Below, one piece after another: positions 52,501 to 59,921 of a stretch of DNA of 64,000 bases (positions within the stretch are counted from its first letter, which is position 1; every line of letters begins with the position of its first letter). The position numbers were made by a program, and so were the translations under genes. The stretch is from an uncultured Bacteroides sp. (GTDB lineage: Bacteria; Bacteroidota; Bacteroidia; Bacteroidales; Bacteroidaceae): assembly GCA_902492205.1 (NCBI GenBank), contig CABUKU010000007.1, positions 71,770 to 135,769 of the forward strand, in the 5' to 3' direction. A model generated the notes under the pieces. It saw only the letters and a program-made list of their open reading frames with translations. It had not been told where the DNA came from and made no database searches.

Positions 52501-53046
52501 GATTTCGTGAGAAGTACGGAATCCGTCGAAGAAGTTGATGAAAGGAACACGAGACTTGAGAGTAGCAAGGTGAGCCACTGCCGAGAGGTCCATAACTTCT
52601 TGTACAGAGCCTTCTGCCAACATGGCGAAACCTGTCTGGCGGCAAGCCATAACGTCTTGGTGGTCGCCGAAGATACAAAGTGCGTGAGATGCCAATGTAC
52701 GTGCAGATACGTGGAATACGCAAGGAAGCAATTCACCTGCAATTTTGTACATATTAGGGATCATCAACAACAAACCTTGTGAGGCTGTGTAAGTAGTGGT
52801 CAATGCACCTGCCTGAAGTGAACCGTGAACAGCTCCGGCAGCTCCGGCTTCCGATTGCATTTCCTGTACGAGTACAGTTTCACCAAAAATGTTTTTACGG
52901 CCGGCTGCCGCCCATTCGTCTACGTGCTCAGCCATTGTAGATGACGGAGTGATAGGATAAATAGCTGCAACTTCCGAGAACATATACGAGATATGTGCAG
53001 CAGCTTCATTACCATCACAAGTGATGAATTTCTTTTGTTTAGTCAT
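49507..53046 (-). CDS. nifJ: pyruvate:ferredoxin (flavodoxin) oxidoreductase
   Basis: A 1179-residue single-chain enzyme that oxidises pyruvate to acetyl-CoA and CO2, reducing ferredoxin or flavodoxin, the central fermentation step in anaerobes. All domains are present in order: N-terminal pyrimidine-binding domain (EVAAIYPITPSSTMAEHVDEW), transketolase-C-like and CoA-binding regions, two 4Fe-4S motifs (CIQCNKCAYVCP and CLGCGNCADICP), and the ThDP domain (GDGASYDIGYGGLDH, NTGGQSSKATP). Two extra cysteines near CSGCGE and CEFGF fit the third cluster. It is 36 bp downstream of the AAA-ATPase gene. Confidence 0.97.
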   Translation of the reverse strand: MTKQKKFITCDGNEAAAHISYMFSEVAAIYPITPSSTMAEHVDEWAAAGRKNIFGETVLVQEMQSEAGAAGAVHGSLQAGALTTTYTASQGLLLMIPNMYKIAGELLPCVFHVSARTLASHALCIFGDHQDVMACRQTGFAMLAEGSVQEVMDLSAVAHLATLKSRVPFINFFDGFRTSHEIQKIEKLDNEDLAHLIDQKALAEFRARALNPSTPVARGMAENPDHFFQHRESSNPFYDDVPAIVEEYMNELSQITGRKYGLFDYYGAEDAERVIIAMGSVTEAAREAIDHLIANGEKVGLVAVHLYRPFSAKHFLAAVPKTAKRIAVLDRTKEPGAVGEPLYMDVKDCFYGNENAPIIVGGRYGLGSKDTTPAQIISVYENLSLPMPKNQFTIGINDDVTFTSLPQLEEIALGGEGMFEAKFFGLGADGTVGANKNSVKIIGDNTDKHCQAYFSYDSKKSGGFTCSHLRFGDTPIRSTYLVNTPNFVACHVQAYLRMYDVTRGLRQNGTFLLNTIWNDEELAKHLPNNVKRYFAQKNISVYYINATQIAQEIGLGNRTNTILQSAFFRITGVIPVDLAVEQMKKFIMKSYGKKGEDIVNKNYAAVDRGGEYKQLTIDPSWANLPNDEVPANNDPAFINEVVRPINAQDGDLLPVSAFKGIEDGTWHQGTSQYEKRGVAAFVPEWNAENCIQCNKCAYVCPHASIRPFVLDAEEQKGANFPMLKAVGKAFDGMTFRIQVDVLDCLGCGNCADICPGNPKKGGKALTMKHLESQLEQAPNWEYVSKNVKSKQHLVDVKANVKNSQFATPLFEFSGACSGCGETPYVKLITQLFGDREMVANATGCSSIYSGSVPSTPYTTNEKGQGPAWANSLFEDFCEFGFGMELANEKMRARLVKIMTEAQECSCCSDELKALFREWMENMLDADKTKELADKIIPMVEACTCDICKQVASLKHYLVKRSQWIIGGDGASYDIGYGGLDHVIASGKDVNILVLDTEVYSNTGGQSSKATPVGAIAKFAAAGKRVRKKDLGLMATTYGYVYVAQIAMGADQAQTLKAIREAEAYPGPSLIIAYAPCINHGLKAGMGKSQEEEEKAVACGYWHLWRYNPALEAEGKNPFSLDSKEPNWADFKGFLKGEVRYASVMKQYPTEAEELFDAAENNAKWRYNNYKRLANQTWGE

Positions 53047-53082
53047 AACTAAATGAATTATTAAGTAAAAAATTTCTCTTTG

Positions 53083-54270
53083 TTAATATAAAAAGCCGAA
53101 CAACCACAATGGAATTTGATTTCCGTGCCCTATTTCTGCTTTGTGCAGGGCATACATCACGTTCGGGTTGTTCTTTATCTTTGCGCCTTCCCCACATATT
53201 TTGAAAGGCATTGTTTCATCCACTAAGAAAGAGACGTTCTTGTCTCCTTTATGTACTTTGTGATCTTTCCACATTGTGTTGACAAAGAATGTTTCAATCA
53301 CATCCTGTTCTTCTACTTTCACCGGGAAGATGGAGTACATCAGGTTGGAGTTGTGCATCATAATCTTCGATGGCTTTTTGGGAAATTCCTCTCCCTTGGG
53401 GTAAACCATGTTGATTAAACGCGCGTCTGCCAGATACTTGATGTAGTTCATAACCGTGGCTCTCGATGTTTGTATATCGGCAGCGAGTTGGCTCACATTG
53501 GGAGCAACCGGTCCGTCAACAGCAAGTAAATATAATAATTTTTTTATCTTGGAAAGATATTTAAGCTCTATTTGTTTGATGAGAAGAATATCCACTTCCA
53601 CCATCATGTTCATGGTTTTCAACAGATTCTCCGAGAAATTGCGCTTTTCAAGGAAGAAAGGATAGAATCCGTGATGTATGTAATCTTGGAGATAATCCAA
53701 AGGCCTTGTTTTCGATAATACGTTTTTGGCAAGTTGCTCGTGATTGGTCAGAATCTCGTCCAGCGTATAAGGTTTGAAATCATTTCCGGTTTGAAGATTC
53801 AGATATTCACGGAAAGAGAAGCCGCGTAAATTATAAGATTTCACGATGCCGCTCAGTTCCACGTTTTCCTCTTTCAGCCTCATCACGGATGAACCTGTAA
53901 ACACGATTTTGAGGTTTGGGAAACGGTCGTAACACATTCTAAGTTCACGGCTCCAGTCGGGATGCTTGAAAACCTGGTCGATAAGCAATACTTTACCGCC
54001 GCGTTTCTGAAACTCATAAGCGAAGTCTACGATAGAATGTGTGGAGAAATAGAAGTTGTTCATGTTGATGAACAAACAGGAACGGTCATTGCCGAATTTC
54101 TCTTTGGCATATTGAAGCAGGAATGTAGTCTTGCCCACACCACGGGTTCCTTTAATACCTATTAACCGGTCGTTCCAATTAATCTCATCCATTAAATCAC
54201 GGCGGACGGGAGCATTGGTGTGTTCTATGAGGTAGTTGTGTGTTCTGTAGAATGATTCCATAGGCTTCAT
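53083..54270 (-). CDS. AAA_14-type ATPase with altered Walker B
   Basis: A 395-residue P-loop ATPase of the AAA_14 group, common in Bacteroidales and of unknown function. Walker A is GTRGVGKTT (41-49). Walker B reads LLIDQV, where the family usually has DE; the catalytic Glu is Gln here. Sensor 1 is in IVFTGSSVMRL. A winged-helix segment (about 255-305, VSQLAADIQTSRATVMNYIKYL) follows, and the C-terminal portion resembles a nuclease-like domain. The TTG at 54285 lies in the promoter, so I use the ATG at 54270; the ATG at 54261 is an alternative. It precedes the pyruvate oxidoreductase by 36 bp. Confidence 0.85.
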   Translation of the reverse strand: MKPMESFYRTHNYLIEHTNAPVRRDLMDEINWNDRLIGIKGTRGVGKTTFLLQYAKEKFGNDRSCLFINMNNFYFSTHSIVDFAYEFQKRGGKVLLIDQVFKHPDWSRELRMCYDRFPNLKIVFTGSSVMRLKEENVELSGIVKSYNLRGFSFREYLNLQTGNDFKPYTLDEILTNHEQLAKNVLSKTRPLDYLQDYIHHGFYPFFLEKRNFSENLLKTMNMMVEVDILLIKQIELKYLSKIKKLLYLLAVDGPVAPNVSQLAADIQTSRATVMNYIKYLADARLINMVYPKGEEFPKKPSKIMMHNSNLMYSIFPVKVEEQDVIETFFVNTMWKDHKVHKGDKNVSFLVDETMPFKICGEGAKIKNNPNVMYALHKAEIGHGNQIPLWLFGFLY

Positions 54271-54282
54271 TATAATTGGCTG

Positions 54283-54312
54283 CAAATATAATAATAGTTA
54301 TTCGAATTGCAA
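54283..54312 (-). promoter_or_regulatory. Bacteroides-type promoter of the AAA-ATPase gene
   Basis: On the minus strand TTG (54312-54310) and TATATTTG (54290-54283) are 19 bp apart. The expected transcription start is near 54276, only about 6 nt from the first ATG, so the message would be almost leaderless. Confidence 0.78.
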
Positions 54313-54390
54313 AGTAGAGATAGCAAAATATTCATTGTTTTATAGTTTATAACTTATTCTTTATCTTTGTGGTATGAATATAAACTAAGT

Positions 54391-55575
54391 ATGCAAAGAA
54401 TCTTACAGTTTTTTAATCCGGACAGTGATCTTGCCCTTGCCGGTGGTGATCCAAACTATATAACTCCCCGGTTGGCGAGGAAAATGGGCGAAGATTTGTC
54501 GGTACTTCCTTGCTGGTACTCTCCACAGGATGCGGCAATTCTAACAGCGGCTAAAGATAGTTTGAAAAATTGGGATTCGTGGCATCCTTTCCGTGATTTT
54601 TTTGGTTTCGACGAGCTAAAAGCCCATTCCGAACTGCTTCCTGTGCCGTGGGGATGGAATCCCGGATTGGTTCGTTTGTTTCGTAAAGCGGGTATGGATG
54701 AAGCTTTTTTGCCGGGTAGCGGACAAATGGAAGAGTTGCGTAGGCTTTCGCATCGCTCATCCTCCGTTCACCTGTTTCGTTCACTCTCATTTTCTTTCCC
54801 TGTTTGTGGCTCACCTGTGGTTCTTTCTTCTGCCGGGAATGTTCGGCATTATGCAGGGAATCATCCGTCTTTCCTGTTGAAAGAACCGCTTTCGGGAAGT
54901 GGGAAAGGACTTCGTTGGTGCAAAGGTGAATATACGGAAGCGCTTCAACACTGGAGTCGGAAAGTAATAAAAGTGCAAGGCAGCATCATTGCCGAACCTA
55001 TATATAATAAGGTGAAAGACTTTGCCATGGAATTTTATGCAGGGAATGACGGAAGTGTTTCTTTTGCCGGTTATTCCCTCTTTGTAACCGATGAATGGGG
55101 AGCTTACCAAGGCAATTTGTTGCTTTCGGATGATGAAATAGAAAGCCGTTTATCCCGCTTTGTTCCTTTCGAGCAGTTGGGCGCAGTAAGAGAACAGTTG
55201 CTGAAGCAATTGCCACTGTTGCTAAAAGGGAATTATACAGGTTATTTGGGTGTGGATATGATGATTTGCCGCGATGAGGATTCTTTGGAGTATCTCATTC
55301 ATCCTTGTGTGGAAATGAACTTGCGTATGAATATGGGCATGGTGGCACACTCATTATATGAAAATCATATGTCCGCCGGTAGCATAGGAGTTTTTCGGGT
55401 TGAATATTTTAAAACTCCGGTAGAATTGATGCGGAAACATACGGAGATGAACCGTGCTTATCCTTTAGTGATGGATGGAAACAGGGTTAAATCCGGTTAT
55501 TTGCCGTTGATACCTATTGGGGATGATACTCAATACTTGGCTTATATTTGTGTAGATGACAATAAATTGGCTTGA
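54391..55575 (+). CDS. ATP-grasp-like protein of unknown function
   Basis: A 394-residue soluble protein. The start at 54391 gives MQRILQFFNPDSDLALAGGDPNYITP; an upstream TTG at 54367 lies within a TATCTTTG promoter box (54362-54369). Residues suggestive of an ATP-grasp fold are the flexible loop FLLKEPLSGSGKGLRWCK, followed by the central lysine region (IIAEPIYNKVKDFAMEFYAG). The C-terminal metal/ATP site is VEMNLRMNMGMVAHSLY with the E-x-N-x-R pattern. It may ligate a carboxylate to an amine, but the partner is unknown. It is monocistronic and divergent from the AAA-ATPase gene. Confidence 0.75.
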   Translation: MQRILQFFNPDSDLALAGGDPNYITPRLARKMGEDLSVLPCWYSPQDAAILTAAKDSLKNWDSWHPFRDFFGFDELKAHSELLPVPWGWNPGLVRLFRKAGMDEAFLPGSGQMEELRRLSHRSSSVHLFRSLSFSFPVCGSPVVLSSAGNVRHYAGNHPSFLLKEPLSGSGKGLRWCKGEYTEALQHWSRKVIKVQGSIIAEPIYNKVKDFAMEFYAGNDGSVSFAGYSLFVTDEWGAYQGNLLLSDDEIESRLSRFVPFEQLGAVREQLLKQLPLLLKGNYTGYLGVDMMICRDEDSLEYLIHPCVEMNLRMNMGMVAHSLYENHMSAGSIGVFRVEYFKTPVELMRKHTEMNRAYPLVMDGNRVKSGYLPLIPIGDDTQYLAYICVDDNKLA

Positions 55576-55749
55576 TAAGAGAAGCTCTTTCTTTAAGTTA
55601 TTTAACTTATCTATTAGTGTTTTCTGTGTCGGCTTTAAATTGACCTTGATTTTTTTTGTGTATTTTTGTATAAGATTCAAAAGAATAAATTCCTTAACCT
55701 TAATATATACAATAATGAGAGATTTAAGAAGTAATGATCCGAACTGTAG

Positions 55750-56169
55750 TCGGGAAATAGTAGTGGGAGGGTTCACCAGTCCCCGTACAAGATTAAGAAT
55801 AAGCATACTTTTAAATACAATGCCGGAGTGTCTGTAACCTATTTGGAATCCGGGCAGAATAATACCGAGATCATCAAAAATGCAAATTTAATTATCGGGG
55901 CGGGAGATGTGGCCCGCGATGGGATATTACATCAAAAGCCGTGTATTGTGATAGGTAATTATGGTTTGGGGGGATTAATGACTCCTGTTATGTTTCATAG
56001 CCATTTTGATAATAACTTTAAAGGCAGGATTGACGGAAAGGAAGATGAATACTTTTCTTTGGAGTTGTTGGAGAATGAAATTAAGAGAAGTGAGTTAGTG
56101 ACATCCCAAGAATTGAGAATGATGTCTAACCAAATGGAGGCATATCTCCTCAATAAGTCTAATAACTAA
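55750..56169 (+). pseudogene. C-terminal remnant of a GT-B/MurG-like protein
   Basis: The frame is open from 55750 to a stop at 56169, but an in-frame stop at 55747 and the lack of a credible start (only a GTG at 55828) show that the 5' part is missing. The conserved block NANLIIGAGDVARDGILHQKPCIVIGNYGLG resembles the donor-site loop of GT-B enzymes of the MurG/SpsG kind, where gene products read ADLVIGxGG...Ea...kP.ivI. A 41-codon ORF in another frame (55715-55837) overlaps the start and looks unrelated. The stretch 55576-55749 contains nothing else I can support. Identity is tentative. Confidence 0.5.
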
Positions 56170-56220
56170 TCCGGCAGTAAGATAATGAGATAACGACTCT
56201 ACTTTTTCGATTTTATATTG

Positions 56221-56271
56221 GTTAACCTTGCATTGGGCAACTCTATATTGGCTGCCCGGTGCAAGGTTGAC
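56221..56271. other. imperfect hairpin downstream of the gene remnant
   Basis: Arms 56221-56241 and 56251-56271 pair in 17 of 21 positions (GTTAACCTTGCA... with ...TGCAAGGTTGAC). No T-run follows. It could mark the 3' end of the lost gene or be a decayed repeat. Confidence 0.5.
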
Positions 56272-56362
56272 AATAATATAATCAAGAATAGTAGGATTTC
56301 CCCTCTTTCCTCTCCCCCCTCCAAGCTTCTTTGCCAATATTTTTTAAATAAATCTTATTTTC

Positions 56363-56395
56363 TTGAATGCGAAACGGTATTTTTATATATCTTTG
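56363..56395 (+). promoter_or_regulatory. Bacteroides-type promoter of the structured leader
   Basis: TTG at 56363 and TATCTTTG at 56388 are 22 bp apart, slightly over the usual 19-21. Transcription would start near 56402, giving a leader of about 475 nt before the BspA-like gene. Confidence 0.68.
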
Positions 56396-56401
56396 CCTCT
56401 G

Positions 56402-56696
56402 ATTTCTGTCGGTCGGCATAAATAATCCTTCCTGCAGAGTCGTATTTATTGTACGAAAAGGCGTTTTGTTATTATCTTCACGTTCCAAATCTCGCAAATT
56501 TGAAATAATTCCGAAGATAATAACAACAACGCCCGCACTTTTGTTATAGATTCTGTCTCCCTCTGAGTATTGGCGAGGGAGGAAGTTTGATATATCGAAA
56601 CAGGTGCGGGTGACTGTTGTTATTTATTCGGGATGTGGGCATGCGAGAGCCCGGAATGTGAATAAATAATTGAGCAACAGTCCCTGCGCTTTTTTT
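56402..56696 (+). ncRNA. candidate structured leader RNA with alternative hairpins
   Basis: Three successive pairings share arms. First, 56459-56478 pairs with 56513-56533 (a roughly 20-bp stem, GTTATTATCTTC with GAAGATAATAAC). Second, 56522-56538 (AACAACAACGCCCGCAC) pairs with 56604-56621 (9 + 6 bp), enclosing the hairpin CTCCCTC/GAGGGAG at about 56557-56582. Third, 56606-56619 pairs with 56675-56687, the terminator. Pairings 1 and 2 compete, and 2 and 3 compete, as in a riboswitch or attenuator. No protein-coding ORF is apparent, and it does not match known riboswitch motifs that I can recall. The remaining 56697-56876 is A/C-rich, with one hairpin GGCTGC/GCAGCC at about 56783-56813. Confidence 0.6.
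56606..56696 (+). terminator. long terminator-like hairpin in the leader
   Basis: Bases 56606-56619 pair with 56675-56687 (12 pairs, one bulge, one G-U), then 56620-56629 pairs with 56660-56669 (10 perfect pairs), with an apical stem GGGC/GCCC. Seven T residues (56690-56696) come three bases after the stem. It could terminate transcription 180 bp before the gene. Confidence 0.65.
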
Positions 56697-56876
56697 ATTG
56701 TATCACGCTGACCAGAGGGACGGAAAGCACAAACAGAATAACAGTAAGAACCAGACAGTACGTGAAAGGACAAACAGGCAGGAGGCTGCAGTTACGAAAA
56801 CACATCCCGCAGCCCGACAATTCAATTAAACAAAACGATTCGTGTATTTTAAGTTTAAAATTAACACACTTATTTT

Positions 56877-59357
56877 ATGAAAACAAGCAAGATTATTGCA
56901 GTGGCACTCGCAGCCACACTTCTTACCGCAGGATTCACTTCGTGCGGAGACGATTATGACGACACAGTACTCAAAGGGCAGATCAGTGACCTGGACCAAC
57001 GTGTCACCACCCTTGAGGAAAAAGTAAAAACAGATATTGCCGCCATTCAGGCATCTATCAGCACCATTGAGGGATACGACTTTGTGAAGAGCGTGAAGAA
57101 AGTGACGGACGGATACGAAATCACTTTCTCCAAAGGAACCGTGGCTGTTATAACAAACGGAACGAATGGAAAAGACGGTATCAATGGCACCGACGGTAAA
57201 GACGGCATCAATGGCACCGACGGCAAGGACGGCGTAGACGGAACCAATGGTAAAGACGGCATCAACGGTACCGACGGAAAAGACGGCATCAACGGCACTG
57301 ACGGTAAAGACGGTGTAAACGGAAACGACGGCAAGGACGGTGTAGACGGAACCAATGGTAAAGACGGCATCAACGGAACCGACGGTAAAGACGGAAAAGA
57401 CGGAGTTTCTCCGGTATTGACTGCTGCACAAGACACTGACGGACAGTTCTACTGGAAAGTGAACGGAGAGTGGTTGAAAGACGGTGCAAACAAAGTACCT
57501 GCATCAAGAACTCCCGAGATTACTGCAGAAACATTCGATGATGGTAATAAATACTGGAAAATTGACGGCGAATGGTTGAAAGACGAGCATGGCGCAATGG
57601 TTCGCGTAACTGCCGATGCAACACCTGTGAAGTTTGATGCTGAGGTTAACGAAGAAGCCGGTACCATCACTTTCACTTTTGCAGGTAAAAACTATACCGT
57701 AAACATCGCAAAGAGCGAACTGGAAATCGTAGAGGGAGGTACAGTAGCAGGCTTTATACTTAAGGCTAAAGATAATCTATATACTGTAGCTATTCCTGCA
57801 GGTTGGGACGTTGCAAAAACAACTGTACGTGCAGACATTGCAAGCAACGATAAGAACCAAACTGCTATTACCCGCACCGGTGCATTTACCACATTTACAG
57901 TAAAAAAAGAAAACGGAAATGCAATTGTTACAGTAACCCCCGATGCCGGCTTTGATAATGGTGCTCTTGCCGAACTGACTATCACCATGACTAGTGCAGA
58001 CGGAGAAAAGCTTGCAGGCTCTATCTTTGTAACAATGAAAGCGGTAGAAACTACTCAAGACTTTACTCTTACTGCTCCCGGTGATTTAGCTAAAGCATTG
58101 AAGAGTGAAGAAACTCCCGCATTCACAGATGAGATTGTAGTCAAAGGAAGTGTTGATATGAATGCTGACGACTGGAAAGCTATCAATGACTATCCTTATG
58201 CCACAAAATTGGAAATTAACACTACAAGTGTTACCGCAGTACCTGCGGAAGCTTTGAAGGGCAACACAAGATTGGCTGAATTTAAAGGTAATGCAAGTTT
58301 GATAGAAATCGGTGCAAGTGCATTCGAGGGATGTACTGCATTGACTACACTGGCTACTGTTAGTGGCGTTAAGAATTTGGGTACGGCTGCATTTAAAGGT
58401 TGTACATTATTGGCTAACGGAGTATCTTTCGACACCTCCAACTTAACAAAAATTCCCGAAAGTGCATTCGAAGGTTGTGCAGCATTGGCTACTGCACCGC
58501 TTACTGCTAATGTGACTACAATCGGCAAACAAGCATTCAAGGGATGTACTGCATTGACTAATCTGGGTACAGTTAGTGGTGTTGAAACTATTGGTGAAGC
58601 TGCATTTATGGATTGTGTAGGTTTTACGGATATATCAAGTTATGCATTCAGTAGTAGCTCATTAACTGCACTTCCTAAAGATGCTTTCAAGGGATGTACA
58701 GGCATGACTCATTTCTCAGCTGCTAATGTTAAAGAGATAGGCGAAAGTGCATTTGAAGGTTGCGCAGCTTTGGTTAAAGCTAGTAATCTTACATTAGCCA
58801 GCATTACTAAGTTAGGTAACAATGCATTCAAAGGCTGTGAAGCATTGGCTGCTCTTCCGGATATGGATAGTTCTTTGAAAACAATTCCTGAAGGAGCATT
58901 TGCAGGTTGTGGATCTTTTAGTGACAATTCAGTTGGTAATGTTACAACTATTGGAGCAGGTGCATTCAAGGATTGTGCATTCAGCGGTAATATTGCATTC
59001 CCTGCTGTTACAGACATTGCAGCCAATGCATTTGAAAATACGACATTCGGTGGTACTGTTACTTTTGCTGAAGCTTTAACTATCGGTGACAGTGCATTCG
59101 AAAGTTGTTCATTTGGTGGTAATGCTACCTTTACTAAGGCTGCCTCTATCGGAAACAGAGCATTTGCAGGAGCTTTGTTCGCAAGTTATACATTGACTTT
59201 CACTGCTCCAATTAAAACTGTAGCAGCAGATGCATTCTATGCTGCATCGACAAATTTGGCAACTGTAAGTGTGGATAAAACCTCTGCAGGTACCCCGTTT
59301 GGTAATACTTGGGCAGGTGCTACTTGGGCAACTGTTACAAAAACAGAACAACCATAA
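56877..59357 (+). CDS. surface lipoprotein with collagen-like repeats and BspA-type leucine-rich repeats
   Basis: An 826-residue lipoprotein: signal peptide, lipidated Cys23, followed by GDDYDD, an acidic surface-export signal of the kind known in Bacteroidetes. A short coiled coil (about 32-62, DUF4988-like) leads to 28 collagen-like G-X-Y triplets at about 95-178, mostly GKD, GIN, GTD and GVD. Two EWLKD-containing 40-residue units follow (about 188-245), then a beta domain. From about 405 to the end come BspA-like LRR_5 repeats with a consensus like IGESAFEGCAALT. The triplet pattern has no proline at all. It likely mediates adhesion or host interaction at the surface. It stands alone, preceded by a long structured leader. 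Confidence 0.88.
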   Translation: MKTSKIIAVALAATLLTAGFTSCGDDYDDTVLKGQISDLDQRVTTLEEKVKTDIAAIQASISTIEGYDFVKSVKKVTDGYEITFSKGTVAVITNGTNGKDGINGTDGKDGINGTDGKDGVDGTNGKDGINGTDGKDGINGTDGKDGVNGNDGKDGVDGTNGKDGINGTDGKDGKDGVSPVLTAAQDTDGQFYWKVNGEWLKDGANKVPASRTPEITAETFDDGNKYWKIDGEWLKDEHGAMVRVTADATPVKFDAEVNEEAGTITFTFAGKNYTVNIAKSELEIVEGGTVAGFILKAKDNLYTVAIPAGWDVAKTTVRADIASNDKNQTAITRTGAFTTFTVKKENGNAIVTVTPDAGFDNGALAELTITMTSADGEKLAGSIFVTMKAVETTQDFTLTAPGDLAKALKSEETPAFTDEIVVKGSVDMNADDWKAINDYPYATKLEINTTSVTAVPAEALKGNTRLAEFKGNASLIEIGASAFEGCTALTTLATVSGVKNLGTAAFKGCTLLANGVSFDTSNLTKIPESAFEGCAALATAPLTANVTTIGKQAFKGCTALTNLGTVSGVETIGEAAFMDCVGFTDISSYAFSSSSLTALPKDAFKGCTGMTHFSAANVKEIGESAFEGCAALVKASNLTLASITKLGNNAFKGCEALAALPDMDSSLKTIPEGAFAGCGSFSDNSVGNVTTIGAGAFKDCAFSGNIAFPAVTDIAANAFENTTFGGTVTFAEALTIGDSAFESCSFGGNATFTKAASIGNRAFAGALFASYTLTFTAPIKTVAADAFYAASTNLATVSVDKTSAGTPFGNTWAGATWATVTKTEQP
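57159..57412 (+). repeat. in-frame tandem repeat encoding the collagen-like region
   Basis: Near-identical 9-bp codon triplets (for example GGTAAAGAC, GGCATCAAC, GGCACCGAC) recur across about 250 bp, arranged in larger 27- and 45-bp groups. All are multiples of 9, so the repeats can expand or contract without frameshift. The high identity of the units makes the region prone to slippage and to assembly errors. Confidence 0.85.
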
Positions 59358-59388
59358 CCCATAACAGACTTTAAATTTTTAGTTTCTT

Positions 59389-59424
59389 GGGGCTGTACTC
59401 TTATCAAGGGTGCAGCCCTTTTTT
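59389..59424 (+). terminator. terminator of the BspA-like gene
   Basis: GGGCTG pairs with CAGCCC, extended by a few more pairs, over a loop of about 10-15 nt. It is followed by six T residues, about 60 bp after the gene ends. Confidence 0.85.
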
Positions 59425-59484
59425 GTCATTACATTTCTGCCACGGAGGCAGAAAAAACACCTATTACAGTAAAGTTTGGTTTTA

Positions 59485-59544
59485 AGCCTTCACCGCTTTC
59501 ACCTTTCTGAAACACCTTGCAGTAAATCGTTTCGGGGTGAAGCC
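59485..59544. repeat. left arm of a 60-bp MITE-like inverted repeat
   Basis: This 60-bp segment (AGCCTTCACC... to ...GGGGTGAAGCC) matches the inverse complement of 59922-59982 at roughly 87 percent with one indel. Its own two ends are also near-complementary, so each arm can fold alone. The arms bracket about 380 bp without a credible gene. Confidence 0.72.
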
Positions 59545-59584
59545 GTTTGTTGTAGCTGGTTTGAACGGTAATGGCGAAGATATG

Positions 59585-59790
59585 TTTCAATCAACAGCAT
59601 GTTTTTTTCAATCAACAGTATGTTTAATCGAAAACAACAGGTCATTTAAAAAAAACATAAGGACAACTAAGTGAAAACAACGGGACATGTTAGCTTGTCA
59701 GTGTACACTGACAGGTGAGACGGTGTACACTAACTCGGTAGTTGGTGTACAGTAACTAGCTAGAAGACGTAGTGTAACTTGGGTTAGACA
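59585..59790. repeat. 21-22-bp quasi-tandem array D
   Basis: A repeated block moves along with a period of 21 or 22 bp: CAATCAACAG at 59588 and 59609, AAAACAACAGG-like at 59631, AAGGAC/GGGACA-like at 59661 and 59683, GTGTACACT at 59701 and 59723, GTGTACAGT at 59745 and a degenerate copy at 59767. Adjacent units resemble each other more than distant ones, so the sequence drifts while the period is kept. It lies wholly inside the MITE-like inverted repeat. Confidence 0.75.
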
Positions 59791-59921
59791 GGGATTTTAT
59801 GAATGGAACCGTAGGCTTTTGGCATCTCATTCATACTGTAAATATACGAAATATTTCTGAGATTTCCAAATTTTCGAGGTTGTTTCTTCTGCTCCTTTCC
59901 GCTTCACTTGCCCTATTTGCA

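Noticed and set aside
54271..54285. TTG start of the AAA-ATPase
   Set aside because: The TTG is part of the TATATTTG promoter element, so it cannot be inside the message.
54367..54390. TTG start of the ATP-grasp-like protein
   Set aside because: It lies within a TATCTTTG promoter box; the ATG at 54391 is the credible start.
56402..56876. Known riboswitch (TPP, cobalamin), tmRNA, RNase P or SRP RNA in the long leader
   Set aside because: I looked for their conserved cores and found none. A 6S-like RNA could not be ruled in or out by eye, so the region is reported only as a candidate structured RNA.
57047..57436. Reverse-strand ORF rich in Pro/Ser/Leu (129 codons) and another at 56826-57431
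   Set aside because: They are mirror images of the collagen-like G-X-Y repeat on the + strand. The low-complexity DNA is open in several frames, and there is no signal for expression.
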